The notes beneath the pieces are model-generated. The model ran no database searches. It saw only the letters and a list, made by a program, of their open reading frames with translations, and had not been told where the DNA came from. The position numbers and the translations under genes are program-made. Shown piece by piece: positions 42,111 through 53,120 of a stretch of DNA of 64,000 nucleotides (the stretch's first letter is position 1; each line of letters opens with the position of its first letter). This DNA comes from Clytia hemisphaerica. Lineage: Eukaryota > Cnidaria > Hydrozoa > Leptothecata > Clytiidae. The stretch spans positions 127,372-191,371 of the forward strand of contig CACVBU010001018.1 of the NCBI GenBank assembly GCA_902728285.1, given 5' to 3'.

Positions 42111-43155
42111 TATATCTAAAATTTGTCTAAAACGGGACTAGACTAGTCGTATATGTTTTATAAAAAATTAGATTTATTTTACAGCGTGCCGGGAAAGCCT
42201 CCGAAGTTATATGATTGTTATAGGAGTGTTTTATATATGATTTTATTTATATTCAAATTTATAGTCGGAATATGTTTTTAAGTTGCAACTTTGGTCCAAA
42301 TTTCATGTTCATACCATTAGCCAAACTGGAATTATTTAAAGAACAAGTTTTGCTGACGCCAGCATTTTTTGGTTTTTGCGGTTTTTCGCAAAATTGGCAA
42401 AACCTAAATTTAAGTAACACCGATTTTCATGTTATACATCGTAATGCGCTTCTTTAAAGGTATAATTTATTATGCTAGGAGGGGTGGAATTACCTCCGAA
42501 AGATTAACAAAAATTTGCACACGCATTAATTTACCTGAGGAGTTCCGAGATTTTTTCCGTACAATATTTTCCGAGCCTTTAGGCGAGAAAAATATACGGA
42601 AAATTCGGAACGAGTGAAACATTTCCATATTGTACGAGCAAATGTCTGATAACTGGTTTATCGGTGACCCAAAAAATTTACTTTTTATGAGAAAAAAAAG
42701 CGCAGGATATTTTTGTAGCAAAGTGACGTTAGTTTGCTTCTACCGATACAATGCAACAATATCTTTTCTTCAATTTATATTTTGTACACGTAAAAACAAG
42801 ATATATTGTACTCTTTTTAACCAATCAGATTGCAGATATTTTTTGGATTGCCGATAATGCAAACTATCAGCTTATTGGTTTAGTGCCCACCGAAATGATC
42901 GATCACACCTGGCAAATACGATAGATACAGGAGGTGGATGAAAACGGTGTACATATAAAGTCAATTTTATTTCTATTTCGGCGACGAGCTGAGAGACACA
43001 GTGACAAACAAGCTTCCAAAACTCACGTTTTCCAATGTGAATATCATAGTTTCCAAAAAGAGAGTATAATGTTTCATTTAAAGAACTTGTGGAAGTTACT
43101 AAAGAGGGAGATGATAACCTTCAAACCCTGTGTGCAGCTAAACTTACTTTGTATA
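42111..43155. other. Gene-free stretch with one notable hairpin
   Basis: Several short frames here (61-83 codons) are AT-rich shadows. The only structure seen is the hairpin at 42542-42611. Confidence 0.5.
42542..42611. repeat. Imperfect 30-bp hairpin
   Basis: GTTCCGAGATTTTTTCCGTA pairs with TACGGAAAATTCGGAAC, continuing to GAGCCT and AGGCGAG at the loop. It could be a short foldback element or a structured transcript. Confidence 0.65.
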
Positions 43156-43243
43156 CAGTGTGCCCCGAAAGAAAAACATATACACACTAAAATGTTCCTA
43201 CTTCTTATCGTGTCCTGCCATATGACTTTTTCGGGATACTCTG
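43156..43243. mobile_element. Very short mariner-like MITE, 88 bp
   Basis: CAGTGTGCCCCGAAA against CAGAGTATCCCGAAA on the opposite strand (12 of 15 match), flanked by TA on both sides (43154-43155 and 43244-43245). Confidence 0.6.
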
Positions 43244-43359
43244 TATAGCTGGTTGACTTTTATATGAATATCGCGTGTGCCAGAAATAAGTTTTCCTCGT
43301 TAGTGTGAAATTGCTTCGAGTTATATTACTTTTCAAGGAATCAAGCCCTCAACGGCCCT

Positions 43360-44060
43360 CAAGTTGGCGTAAACTCAAAGTTTTGCAGAAGCAGATAAGG
43401 GGCCGGCTTAAAAGGGACTGGCGTTAAAGTACAGTGTTGACCGGATTGAAAAGATGTGATGACCTGATGAAGTTACTCAGAATTAAATTTTACCTCAAAT
43501 GAAAATGTTTCAAAATTCCTGAGTTTTAGACTGTTAATATCCATACGGTTGTGGGAATCTTCATTCTGGTAGTATGTCTTTTCAAACTTTTCATCCGCAA
43601 TGATCTAAAAGAAATATAAAGACATTATTAACTTTATCTCTTTTTTTGCCAATCCAGACGAGAAAGTAAAGTGTTGACCGGATTGAAAAGATGTGATGTT
43701 CTGATGAAATTACTCAGAAAAATGAAATAACGATTAAGAATCCAGGGGAGGGGGCAGTCAGGCAAATTTTCTGACAGGTATGTGCGGCGGTCAAGGGTAT
43801 GTTTTTCAAGATAGCTGAAATGCACTCACTATAAGGGTGGACATTTCAGCAAATCCAGGATTACAAGATTACAAGTTGGTTAAACCATTGCCCCCGGTTT
43901 GAGAATCAAAATTCCTGAGCTTGAGATTGATAATACTCATACAGTTGCGAGAATCTTCATTCTGGTCGTTTGTCAAACTTTTCATTTGCACAAGGATCTA
44001 AAAGAAACATAAAGTCATTATTAAATTTGTCTTTTTTTGCCAATTCAGACGAGAAAGGGT
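43360..44060 (+). repeat. Dispersed and locally repeated family (also at about 34520-34820)
   Basis: GGCGTAAACTCAAAGTTTTG with AGAAGCAGATAAGG parallels GGCGTAAGCTCAGAATTTTG at 34529. GTTGACCGGATTGAAAAGAT recurs at 43435 and 43673. GAATCTTCATTCTGGT with CTTTTCATCC and GATCTAAAAGAAA recurs at 43553, 43951 and (weaker) 34750. So several partial copies of one unidentified repeat. Confidence 0.75.
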
Positions 44061-45305
44061 CTACTCAGCTCCCTCGCCAACCTAAAAAATAATCAAAGCC
44101 CTCCTGAAAAAGGGTTATATGAAAGTAATTTCGCAATAGGATTACGTAACTTTAGTATATCGGGTACTCAAGACCCCTAATGTACGAACGTAAGAAGGAC
44201 CAAGTTAATGAAGAATTGTCTTACTGTCCCCAGACATTGAGACTTTTGAGGCAAGTTTTTATGACGTCATCGATTATGACGTCATTTCCCTTTTTCCACG
44301 AAAATCAGCGAAAAAACAATTAGGTTAGACATCAGGTTAGAAACTTCATCATAGTGCCCTTTATGTTCAGTCATTTGTTTGGTCGTTTTCTGTCGGCTAA
44401 TGTAATCTAGAAATTATGGTAATTTTCAGTTATTGAGACATGCCATAATTTACCTGAGAAACATTATTTTTTGCGTTCAACACGATATTTCCATGTTTGT
44501 CCTTTGTTAATTGCATCGACAGATGCATCTATTTGTAAGCCTAGCCTAACATCGAAAATAAGTAGAGAAAATAAAGTATTAATATTCACAATTGGAAATT
44601 GACTATGGTGGAGTGTTTCAAACCATACCCAAGGGGAAAATTGGCAATTGGGGAGTCTAGGATATCCACATTGCTGATGGACACACCAGGATAACGTATC
44701 AAATATCCAGTCTCATCTACATTATTTAATCAATGTTTACCAGACTTTAGTAGAATTATCAGGGAGACATTTGCCATGACAACGCTTGAGTGGTCTTGAG
44801 TAGGATCCTTCATTGGGCCATTAATTTTTTTACGCATACAAGGGCTGGGGCGGGGTGGACGAATATATATATATTTTTTTTTATATATATGATTTGAGAA
44901 GCTACATTACACTTACGAACATATACTACTTACAAAAACAAACACAGAATAAATAAATAGCTCCTCCCCCCGCAAGGCACTAAGTGATATCGCCAAAGGT
45001 ACTAAGCTATTGAATAAAAGAAAAAAACTTAAAGGGAAAACCATCACTAAAAGGATAAACACAAATATTAAAAAATATTAGAGCTTTGTAAGAAGATCAT
45101 TAAACTAAAATAAGGCACCACTAAACCTTTCAGAGTCGAGAATGAATTCAATGACATGAGTAATTATTATGTTATTTATGTTGAAAGGTAATTCTGGATC
45201 ACCGTACAACAAAAGGTCGAAGAGTTTAAGAGGGCTTAGTGGATAAATATTTATGTCTTGGTTCAGAAGTTTGTTGAACAAAAGATGTCTTGCCTGAGAG
45301 TAAAT
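44061..45305. other. Gene-free stretch
   Basis: AT microsatellite at 44864-44892. No gene or inverted-repeat element recognised. Confidence 0.5.
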
Positions 45306-45598
45306 ACACGTTTTTTTTTTTATAAGGAACACGTTTATAAGGAACTCGAGGCTGAAAATGGTTCAAAAAATAAGGACTTGTTAAGGAACTGCCCAGGCTG
45401 AGAATAAGTGGATTTGAAAATAATGTACCTTATTGGGACTAATTTGACCAAATTTTGATCTTTCAAGGGGCAAAAAGTTCAAAATTTCCTATGTAGTAAG
45501 GAACTCGATAATGAACTTTGAGACTGAAATTCTCTGTAAGAATAAGGAACTCCAGGCTCAGAGCAAAGTTAAGGTTCCTTATAAAAAAAACAACGTGT
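45306..45598. mobile_element. MITE of the ACACG-TTTTTTATAA family, 293 bp
   Basis: ACACG, a T-run and TATAAGGAAC open the element; GTTCCTTATAAAAAAAAC then AACGTGT close it. AAGGAACTC-type motifs recur inside (45349, 45385, 45499 and 45544). No coding potential. Confidence 0.7.
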
Positions 45599-46195
45599 AG
45601 AGCAGTGCAAAAGAAAGTGTTGAGAGTTTTCGATGGAATTTGTTCTACACGCACAAAATGGATCTAAGGTGTCACGAAAACCGTGTCTAAATTTATGTTC
45701 ATTGAGGTGACTAAATCCCACTCGAAGACGATTGAGAAGGATCACACCCTGGTTGTCACGAGCTCGAATATTTCCAGGGATATAATCTGAGAAGAAATTT
45801 CATTAATAGCTGTAAAGTAGTTCGTAAGATGTCATGGGCCTTATATTGATCTGTCATTTCCACGTCATCAACATGCCAAGACTGAGCAATTTATACATTT
45901 TTATTTATCATTTATTTCTTTTGTTGTATCTGAAAAGCAAACAACAAAGTTTAAAATATGTTCACCTTTTTATTACAAAATCCAAAACTTTTGAAGCCTT
46001 CAGATATTCTTAAAATTTTTCAAGTTTTAAGTTTAAAAATGTTCTTAACTTGTGCTTGATTTTAGAGTTTTGTGAGTATTTTTGTTTGAAAATTAAGTTT
46101 CTATAGGAAGTATAGGTCTGCGAATCAGACTATATGTATGTATGCCTGTATGTATGTTTATTTGAAGTTCACTAAGAGGTAGCAGCCCGGGGGGG
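45599..46195. other. Gene-free stretch
   Basis: A TGTATG microsatellite near 46135-46160. Nothing else recognised. Confidence 0.5.
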
Positions 46196-46446
46196 GGAGG
46201 TACTAGGGTTGCGAGCTGACGGGGGGGTGCTGCCCGACTTTCGAACTTTGGACCCTAACTGGGACTAAAAAAGAGAAAACAAAGTAAAATTTTGGGAATT
46301 TTCCTATTTTTCCGACACTTATTGGGACTGAAATTTGATTTTCTGAAATTTGATTTTTCCGACCCTTAGCGGGACTTTTGAAATCCAAAAAGGTACCCTT
46401 AAGGGCGGCACGTACCGTACCCTCCATTTGCATAAGTACCCCCGGG
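46196..46446. mobile_element. C-rich hAT-like MITE, third copy
   Basis: CCC plus a G run with GGTACTAGGGTTGCGAG at the left; CATAAGTACCCCCGGGG at the right; GGACCCTAACTGGGACT blocks inside. Flanks GGTAGCAG and ATAGCAAT share TAGCA, a plausible decayed 8-bp duplication. Confidence 0.75.
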
Positions 46447-47090
46447 GATAGCAATAAGCTAATAAAAGTCAACAATACTTTACAATTTATAAGGTGATTA
46501 CAAAAAAAAGCCGACACCGTCAAATGTCAATATAGGCTCGGAAGTTTCTGCACAGACGTGATAAAGGTTTCCGTTGCTTTAGATTTAGATTTAGATTCCT
46601 TCCTTGTTGAGATGAAACAAAAAACTTCCTGTCAACCTTAATAAAAAATTCGCCCAAGATTCCGATGGGTAGAAAACAATATTCTACAATTTCAGCCCAA
46701 TAGGAAATTGACTTCATTCCCACTTAAAATTCAACGGAAAGAATTGCACTCCAAAACCATCCCCTCTGAATTTTTGAGCTTGGAACAATAAGATTTTTGT
46801 GTCCCCACTTAGTGAAAAAACTTCCACCTTCGATGAGACAGGGCTGTCACGAAAAACCTCCATAACAAATGATTTAGCAGTATATACAAAGCAGCTTAAA
46901 AAGCTCTAAATAAAACTTCATATGAAAATGAGAGCATATCAACAACAATGAAAGTTAAGTCTGGTCCTTGTAATAAAGTGTCATTCAAAGAGACGCCCCT
47001 GTATCTTGAACTGCAATCAAAGACAGCTCGAAGCTTGTCAGGTTTACGCGGATGGTAAGCGCCACGATGTGGTATGTACCATACAAACTT
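46447..47090. other. Gene-free stretch with a decayed MITE end
   Basis: 46740-46856 resembles the right half of the ACACCCCTGT family (CCATCCCCTCTGAATTTTTG and GAGACAGGGCTGT). No gene. Confidence 0.45.
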
Positions 47091-47310
47091 AGTCGGCCCT
47101 GAGTGACTAAATTTTGGCTTGGTGACTAAAATTAGGGCCGACTAAAAATTAGGGCCGACTAAAAATTTGGGCCGATAAAATTTGGGCCGACTAAAAATTT
47201 AGAAATGGCCAAAACTTAGTTATTAGTCGGCCCTTATAAACCAAATTTTGACGAGGTGACTAAAATTAGGGCTGACTAATAATTAAGGCCGACTATAAGT
47301 TTTGGCCGAT
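47091..47310. repeat. Cluster of AGGGCCGACTAAAA motifs in both orientations
   Basis: At least four near-copies of GGGCCGACTAAAAATT or GGCCGATAAAATTTGG on the plus strand, two AGTCGGCCCT on the minus, plus two GGTGACTAAAATTAGGGC. Paired orientation suggests a foldback element built from a 17-bp motif. Confidence 0.8.
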
Positions 47311-50096
47311 AAGGCATGTCCATGCTCGAACAAGACGGCGAAATCAAGTAGTCATTCCTCATCCTTTCCTCCTTTATGAGCTTCCTTTTCAAATAGCTTT
47401 CCCTTGAAACTGCTTTATGACGATTGTTGAAAAACTGCGATTCCTCTCTGAAAGGTATTGGGCTATTCCAGAAATAGTCTGTACCCCCTATGTTGAGGAG
47501 GTGTGACGTCCAGGGTATAGAAAATAAAAAAATCCAGGGTGGTCCGTTTTTTGAGTGTAAAAATCTTGGGGGTCAGCAAAATGAGGCAGAAAATCCAGGG
47601 TGGTCAGTATATTGATTCAAGACAAGACTAGACATTTGCCTCTAAGAAATTCTTGATGATATAAGATTTCAAATTCCCAAACCAAACAAAAGAAACAGCC
47701 AGAAATTTTATATCCCCTAATCCTCGATGACAAAAAAGTGATTTTAGTCGTATTTTGAGGAGAGTCGACCAGACCTTCAAACAGAAGAAAAAGGAAAACA
47801 AAAAAGATACCTTACACAAAAAGACTTCTTTCAGCAACTTTGGAAGCTTGTTTCAAACGTTTGTTTTATTTTTCCCACACAACATCTATCTTTATTTCTT
47901 GAATCGCAAAAACCTTGTGTCATAATTTCTTTCATTTTTATTGATGCCGTGTGCGTTCGGTCGAATCGTCCTGAATGAAATAAAAGAAATTCAAATTGCA
48001 CGCGCGGAATTTGATATTTTTATTACTCTATTGTGATTGGGCGAATTGCGCGTAATTGATTGGCTATTATATTAAAACGTCATGACATCAATCAAATCAT
48101 TTGTCAGAAATACAGTGATATTGCAAAGTATTCAATTTTTCTCAGCCATAGCTTGCACTAAACATGCCCCCTTTAATAGATACCTTATGTCGTATATCCC
48201 CCTGGTTGGATACACACCTCTTATTAATTTAATATCACATCTTAGTTCTTGAATAAATCTTTTTCAAAGGTAAATACAATCAAAAAAACTCTTGTTCAAA
48301 CGGAATTTACAATGTTCTCCAAACTCACGCGATCTCTCGTCACTCTCTCACGCTTTCACTTATTTCTACGTCATGTCTTCATCATCCCGTTTCATAACAA
48401 AGTCCACTTCTTACCCTGAGTATCAGAGGTTAAATTTTCAAAGAAAATAGTAACCTCTGAAGACAAATAATAGAAATTTTATCGCGCATGTGTCAATCTA
48501 ATCACTGTAGAAAGAATCAAAGATGAAGAGCAAATATTACTATATTAATGTCTAGCAGACTCTATCAGTATGCAGTTTACTATTTACGAATTCCCCAGAA
48601 ACCTCCAAGTGTAATTGAAATTATTTTATTTCGAAAGAAATCTTTTACATGATCCCCAAATGTATAACAGTAATTACTAAACTTTTAATTATGGAAATGT
48701 CACTTTAATTGAATCGAAATAATAGACAGACTTTATGTTATGATTCTCTATCACTGACTCTTTTTACAAAGCATTGATGACTTTTTGTAAGTTGTGTTTT
48801 CAACGACGGGAATAAAAATATCGACTATGACGCTCATCCAAGATCTTGGATGGTCGTCATGGTTACTTTTGTCTTCGCTGATTGCTCGATGAATAGAATC
48901 TCGATTCGTCGGCACAGCGTAAATATATGATTTTGAGCTGTGCTTTTCACGGTATCCACTTCTTGGAATAGAATAAAATCATAAACAACACACATTCCAA
49001 CTACTGTTCAAACGCAAAAGAAATGAAATACAAAATAGTCACTAAAATTGAAGGTCTATAAATCGGAACTTTATCTCGGATTTGAACCTCCATGTCGTAT
49101 ATCCCCCTGGTTGGATACACGTAGTTCTATGGTGCTTTTTGAAAATGTGTTCGAAATATGCAAAGATAAGAAAACTAGAAAATAGATCAGTTCATAAAGT
49201 TTGACTTATAGAGCTTCCTTCTTAGAGATTAAGCTTACCTTAAGATAAAGAAAGAAGAAATCTTTTTCTCCAAATTTAATATCTTCTTCATATTATTCCT
49301 AAATTTACATCCATTGCCATAATCATATCTTACATTCTTACATCTCTTCTAATTTACAGTTCTATGTCCATCCTAAGATGGGTAAAACTACACTTCTACT
49401 GTGTTACAATTACAAAAACCTCAGTTTAAATACATTTTAGCTTATTTATAAGTTCTGTTAATTAATATTACAATAAGTGTAGATAATAGTTATTGTTCGT
49501 GCTAGGTGTGTGTTTGGATCGGATTGGTTTGTAACAACAATGGGATTTCACTGCTTGAATCTGATTGGTTGATATTCTCAAAATAGGGTGCGGTTGTGAT
49601 AGAATTTTGGCTCTCAGGAGTTCGCAGGTGATTTCGTTGAGTGGGTGACGAAATGTTATTTCTTCATATTAATGATGATGAGTTTGTTTTAGAATTAAAA
49701 CAATCTGTTGTTGTCCCTCCTTCCTTTAAGGTACTTTGCAATAGAAATATGATCAGTTTGTTTTCTTGATCAATGATGATTAGGTATTGATTGGTGATAA
49801 TTAGATAAAGTACTTTTCAATAGAAATTAGGTAATCATCTTTTTCAGTATCAGCTTAAGAATTCAAGCATTCTTTAAGTCAAATCAGTCCTTTTACACGA
49901 CACTTATAAAGCTTGAATTACAAAGCTTTTCATGTTTTATAGGCAGGGTCTTTGAATAATCTTCAGGAAATATTTAGAATGACTTTCTTCTCAAAATCAT
50001 TTTCTTTGAAACAACAATAACAAAAATAAAAATAACAAACATATCAAAACATGAATTTATAACTTCCAAGACTATATTTTGACAATGATATAATTT
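47311..50096. other. Gene-poor stretch with a 29-bp direct repeat
   Basis: 47515-47610 repeats AAAATCCAGGGTGGTC. The identical sequence ATGTCGTATATCCCCC then TGGTTGGATACAC occurs at 48187-48215 and 49092-49120. No gene seen. Confidence 0.5.
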
Positions 50097-50460
50097 TCAG
50101 CTAAGTTGTTGTCTATATCGTAATGTAATATTGTTTTGTAAAGAATACAGTGGGTACAGAAGCATTCCAAAACCAAAATGATTCAAAATATATACAACCA
50201 AACAACAGGAACATAACATGAAATATCCTTCAGGAATTTCTCGAACAAAAGGAGTGTTAATGTCAAGTTTGTGTACCGTCAACTGCTCTAAAATGGGATT
50301 ACTTGAGATAACATGGGACATACTGCTTTCTGGTCAGCTTTTTCTCTTCATCGTCACATCCTCTTCAACAACAAACAGATTTCCATGTTTCTTGGACAGT
50401 ACAAAAAAGATGATTCTGTGGAGGTTCGGTTAAAATGGTCGCTGTTTTGGTGTCCCATTG
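50097..50460 (-). pseudogene. Unidentified protein-like fragment
   Basis: Minus-strand reading gives FFVLSKKHGNLFVVEEDV, an in-frame TGA, then MSHVISSNPILEQLTV and TPFVREIPEGYFM, with natural-looking amino-acid use unlike surrounding AT noise. GCAGTTGACGGTACA within it recurs at 50836. I do not recognise the family. It may be a decayed exon or a retroelement scrap. Confidence 0.3.
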
Positions 50461-50495
50461 CACAAACATTGCACAGCTCCATTAAAAACGCAGAC

Positions 50496-50662
50496 AATAG
50501 ACGATATCGGCTTAACGTGAAAACTCAGATTTGATCCCCGAATATTGCCCACAATGCTTTGTGCGGAAAAAAATTCACCGTGAACTTTTTTCCGCGCAAA
50601 GCATTGTGGGCAATATTCGGGGATCAAATCTGAGTTTTCACGTTAAGCCGATATCGTCTATT
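50496..50662. mobile_element. Near-perfect long palindrome (82-bp arms)
   Basis: Left arm AATAGACGATATCGGCTTAA onward; the right arm is its inverse ending at 50662, with about three mismatches and a spacer of about 3 bp. No target duplication obvious. Foldback MITE. Confidence 0.9.
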
Positions 50663-51837
50663 CATTCCAATTCTTGTTCAACATTTTGAAGTCAAAACTC
50701 TCTTGTCATTAAAATGTTATATTAAAATGAAGTTTGATGCTTGGTTGAACAACTGCTATCTTTGGGCAAACTCAGCGTATTTGAAGCAGCGATTCAGACC
50801 TCGTAAAAACATATAATGTCAATCTGGCTTTGAAGCAGTTGACGGTACATCCAACGTGTAAAACTACTTTAATGGTTAATATGGTATTTGTCATGGTGAA
50901 TGAACGAAGGCTGGAAGGCAAAACCATAAAGCTGAAATAGGAATAGAGAAGAAGAAACTGTCAATAGATAATTTGATAATTTGATAACAAATATCCAGGT
51001 GATGTCAATCAGACTGTTTGATTACCCTGGTATCACTGGAGGGAAACTGGTATCGCCTCCAAATAGTAGAGCTTTCTGGTAATAAAATTGTAAAAATTCA
51101 AAAGTCAAAAACATTTAAAATATACATTTTATCTTAGACAAAGTGCAGACCAAGAAAGGTCTGCAGTTTGGAGGCAATGTAAAGTTTCCCTCAAATGATG
51201 CAAATTACCCCTTTTCACGGGTACCAATCTAATCTAACATTATCAAACGATAGGTGTTAGATTACCGCAACCAAATCGAACAGTCACGAAACTAAAAGAT
51301 TCTGGTAAAGTTGAATTATGTTCGAACGACCCTACCGATTCCCCGGACTCCAGGGATTTTCTTGTTGCGTGTCCGAGGATTTTAACATTACTTTTTGAGA
51401 CTTACCCCGGACTGAACGCATGGTCTGCGAGACGTACTTAAAAATTGGGCGATCACACATGGGCGTCAATTTCACCATCCCTATTCTGCCCGCTTTCATG
51501 CGAACTTAGTCGACCGTGCGTTAACTCGTGACAACACGTTCACTTATCCAGCCGCGTGGTTCACTTATCTGGCAGCGCAATTTGTTTGCCTGGGGATAGA
51601 AATATTTCTTTCGTTCGACAGGGTCGTCTTCGATCAGGTTCAGTAACCAAACACCTACAGTTTGATTCTGTTTGATAAAATTTGATAGTTCAATTGCGAA
51701 AATTTGGATCAATTGAATTCAATTGACATCGCCTGGAGATAAACAGAAGGTTCGTTAATGGTGGTATGCAAAGTTTTTTCCAATTTCTGATAATAATTAC
51801 CCAAAAGTAACAGTAAAGTATTGATGCCTGATTATAG
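50663..51837. other. Gene-free stretch
   Basis: No supported gene, TIR or tandem repeat. Confidence 0.5.
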
Positions 51838-52014
51838 AACCTTTTTTTAAAGAGGCAGCCATATTGAATAATTATGTACTCCAGCATAAAAACAATGATA
51901 CAGCCATGCATAATTACTGTATCATGCATATTTTAAAAATTATGCATGGCTGTATCATTGATTTTATGCTGGAGTACATAATTATTCAACATGGCTGCCT
52001 CTTTAAAAAAAGGT
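51838..52014. mobile_element. Long palindrome, about 78-bp arms
   Basis: AACCTTTTTTTAAAGAGGCA and the rest of the left arm pair with the right arm ending at 52014, with about four mismatches and a centre of about 20 bp. Unrelated in sequence to the palindrome at 50496. Confidence 0.9.
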
Positions 52015-53120
52015 TTATACAACAAAGATACAAAGCAAAAAGAAATTCTTTAAAATAATTTTCAATCATACATCCTATCTGAAACATTACTTTTCCTATC
52101 TGAAACATTACTTTTGATAAAATAGTATTATATACTTACTATCAAAGTTGCAGAACAGTATATGGGATTATACCTTCTACTTTCTGAAACCAACTGGTCC
52201 CAAGTTGCTTCGTTGCTTTTTGTTGTTGTATTCCAAGCTATGACTTTGGAGCGCTAAAGACGCTATATTTCTGTTCACGCGGCGTTGTTGTATTCCAAGC
52301 TGTAACTTTGGAGCGCCAAAAACGTAAAATATTTGTTCGCGCGGTCGAGCTAGCTTAAAAGCTCACCACATGGCAATCTTTTAGTAGGTGCGGTCACTAG
52401 GTTACATCGTCCCGTTTTTTTTCTTGAAAAATTTTTCGCCAGCTCGATCCCCAGCGATCCTTCGGGAGCAATTACAAAAAGCAGCACACGCTTCGGAAAT
52501 CAGAGCAAAAACCTTTCTTAGCCTAGTTTTTTTGTCTGACTTGAGAAATTAATGGGTATTAAAGCATAGAGTAGGATGTTTTTAATGTAGAGGAATTATA
52601 CCATGTAGACTGTTGTACATTATCTAATTGTTTCGAGGTTTACCAAATTTAAAACAGAAGTCAAAACAAGTCAAGATATGGAAACATTTAAAAAAACAGG
52701 CAAAATGTCGGAAACTTTCAAGAAATAAAGACTTTGGGGCGATAGTTTTAAACATCCCTGTCTTACAGCCCCAGTGCAACTTTTTCCCACAGCGATGGTA
52801 AATCGCAATGGAGGTGTTTTTGAGCTTGATATTCACATTTTATTTTTCATTTTTAGAAATAATTTTAATGATCAAGTGTAAAAGATCTTAATGGCGGACG
52901 TAGAGGCTTCCCTATGCCCTATGGTTTTCGTACTGGACATTGCTATCCATTTGAATGTGCTAACGATCGATATGACGTTGGAATGATATCTAAAATATAA
53001 GTACTTAAAATTAAAAATTACCCTTCAAAAAATGTATTTTGACCGTTTTTGTCTGGAAAATAGTATAATATAGTTCTTAAAATTTTGGCCTAAAAAGTTT
53101 TGTTCTTATAAAAAAGCTGT
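52015..53120. other. Gene-free stretch left of the satellite
   Basis: A two-copy repeat of about 65 bp at 52223-52347 (TTGTTGTATTCCAAGCT and ACTTTGGAGCGC) is the only structure noted. Confidence 0.55.

Noticed and set aside
43428-43730. CTGATGA motifs near 43455 and 43700 as hammerhead cores
   Set aside because: No stem II or correctly placed GAAA follows, so the ribozyme fold is not supported.
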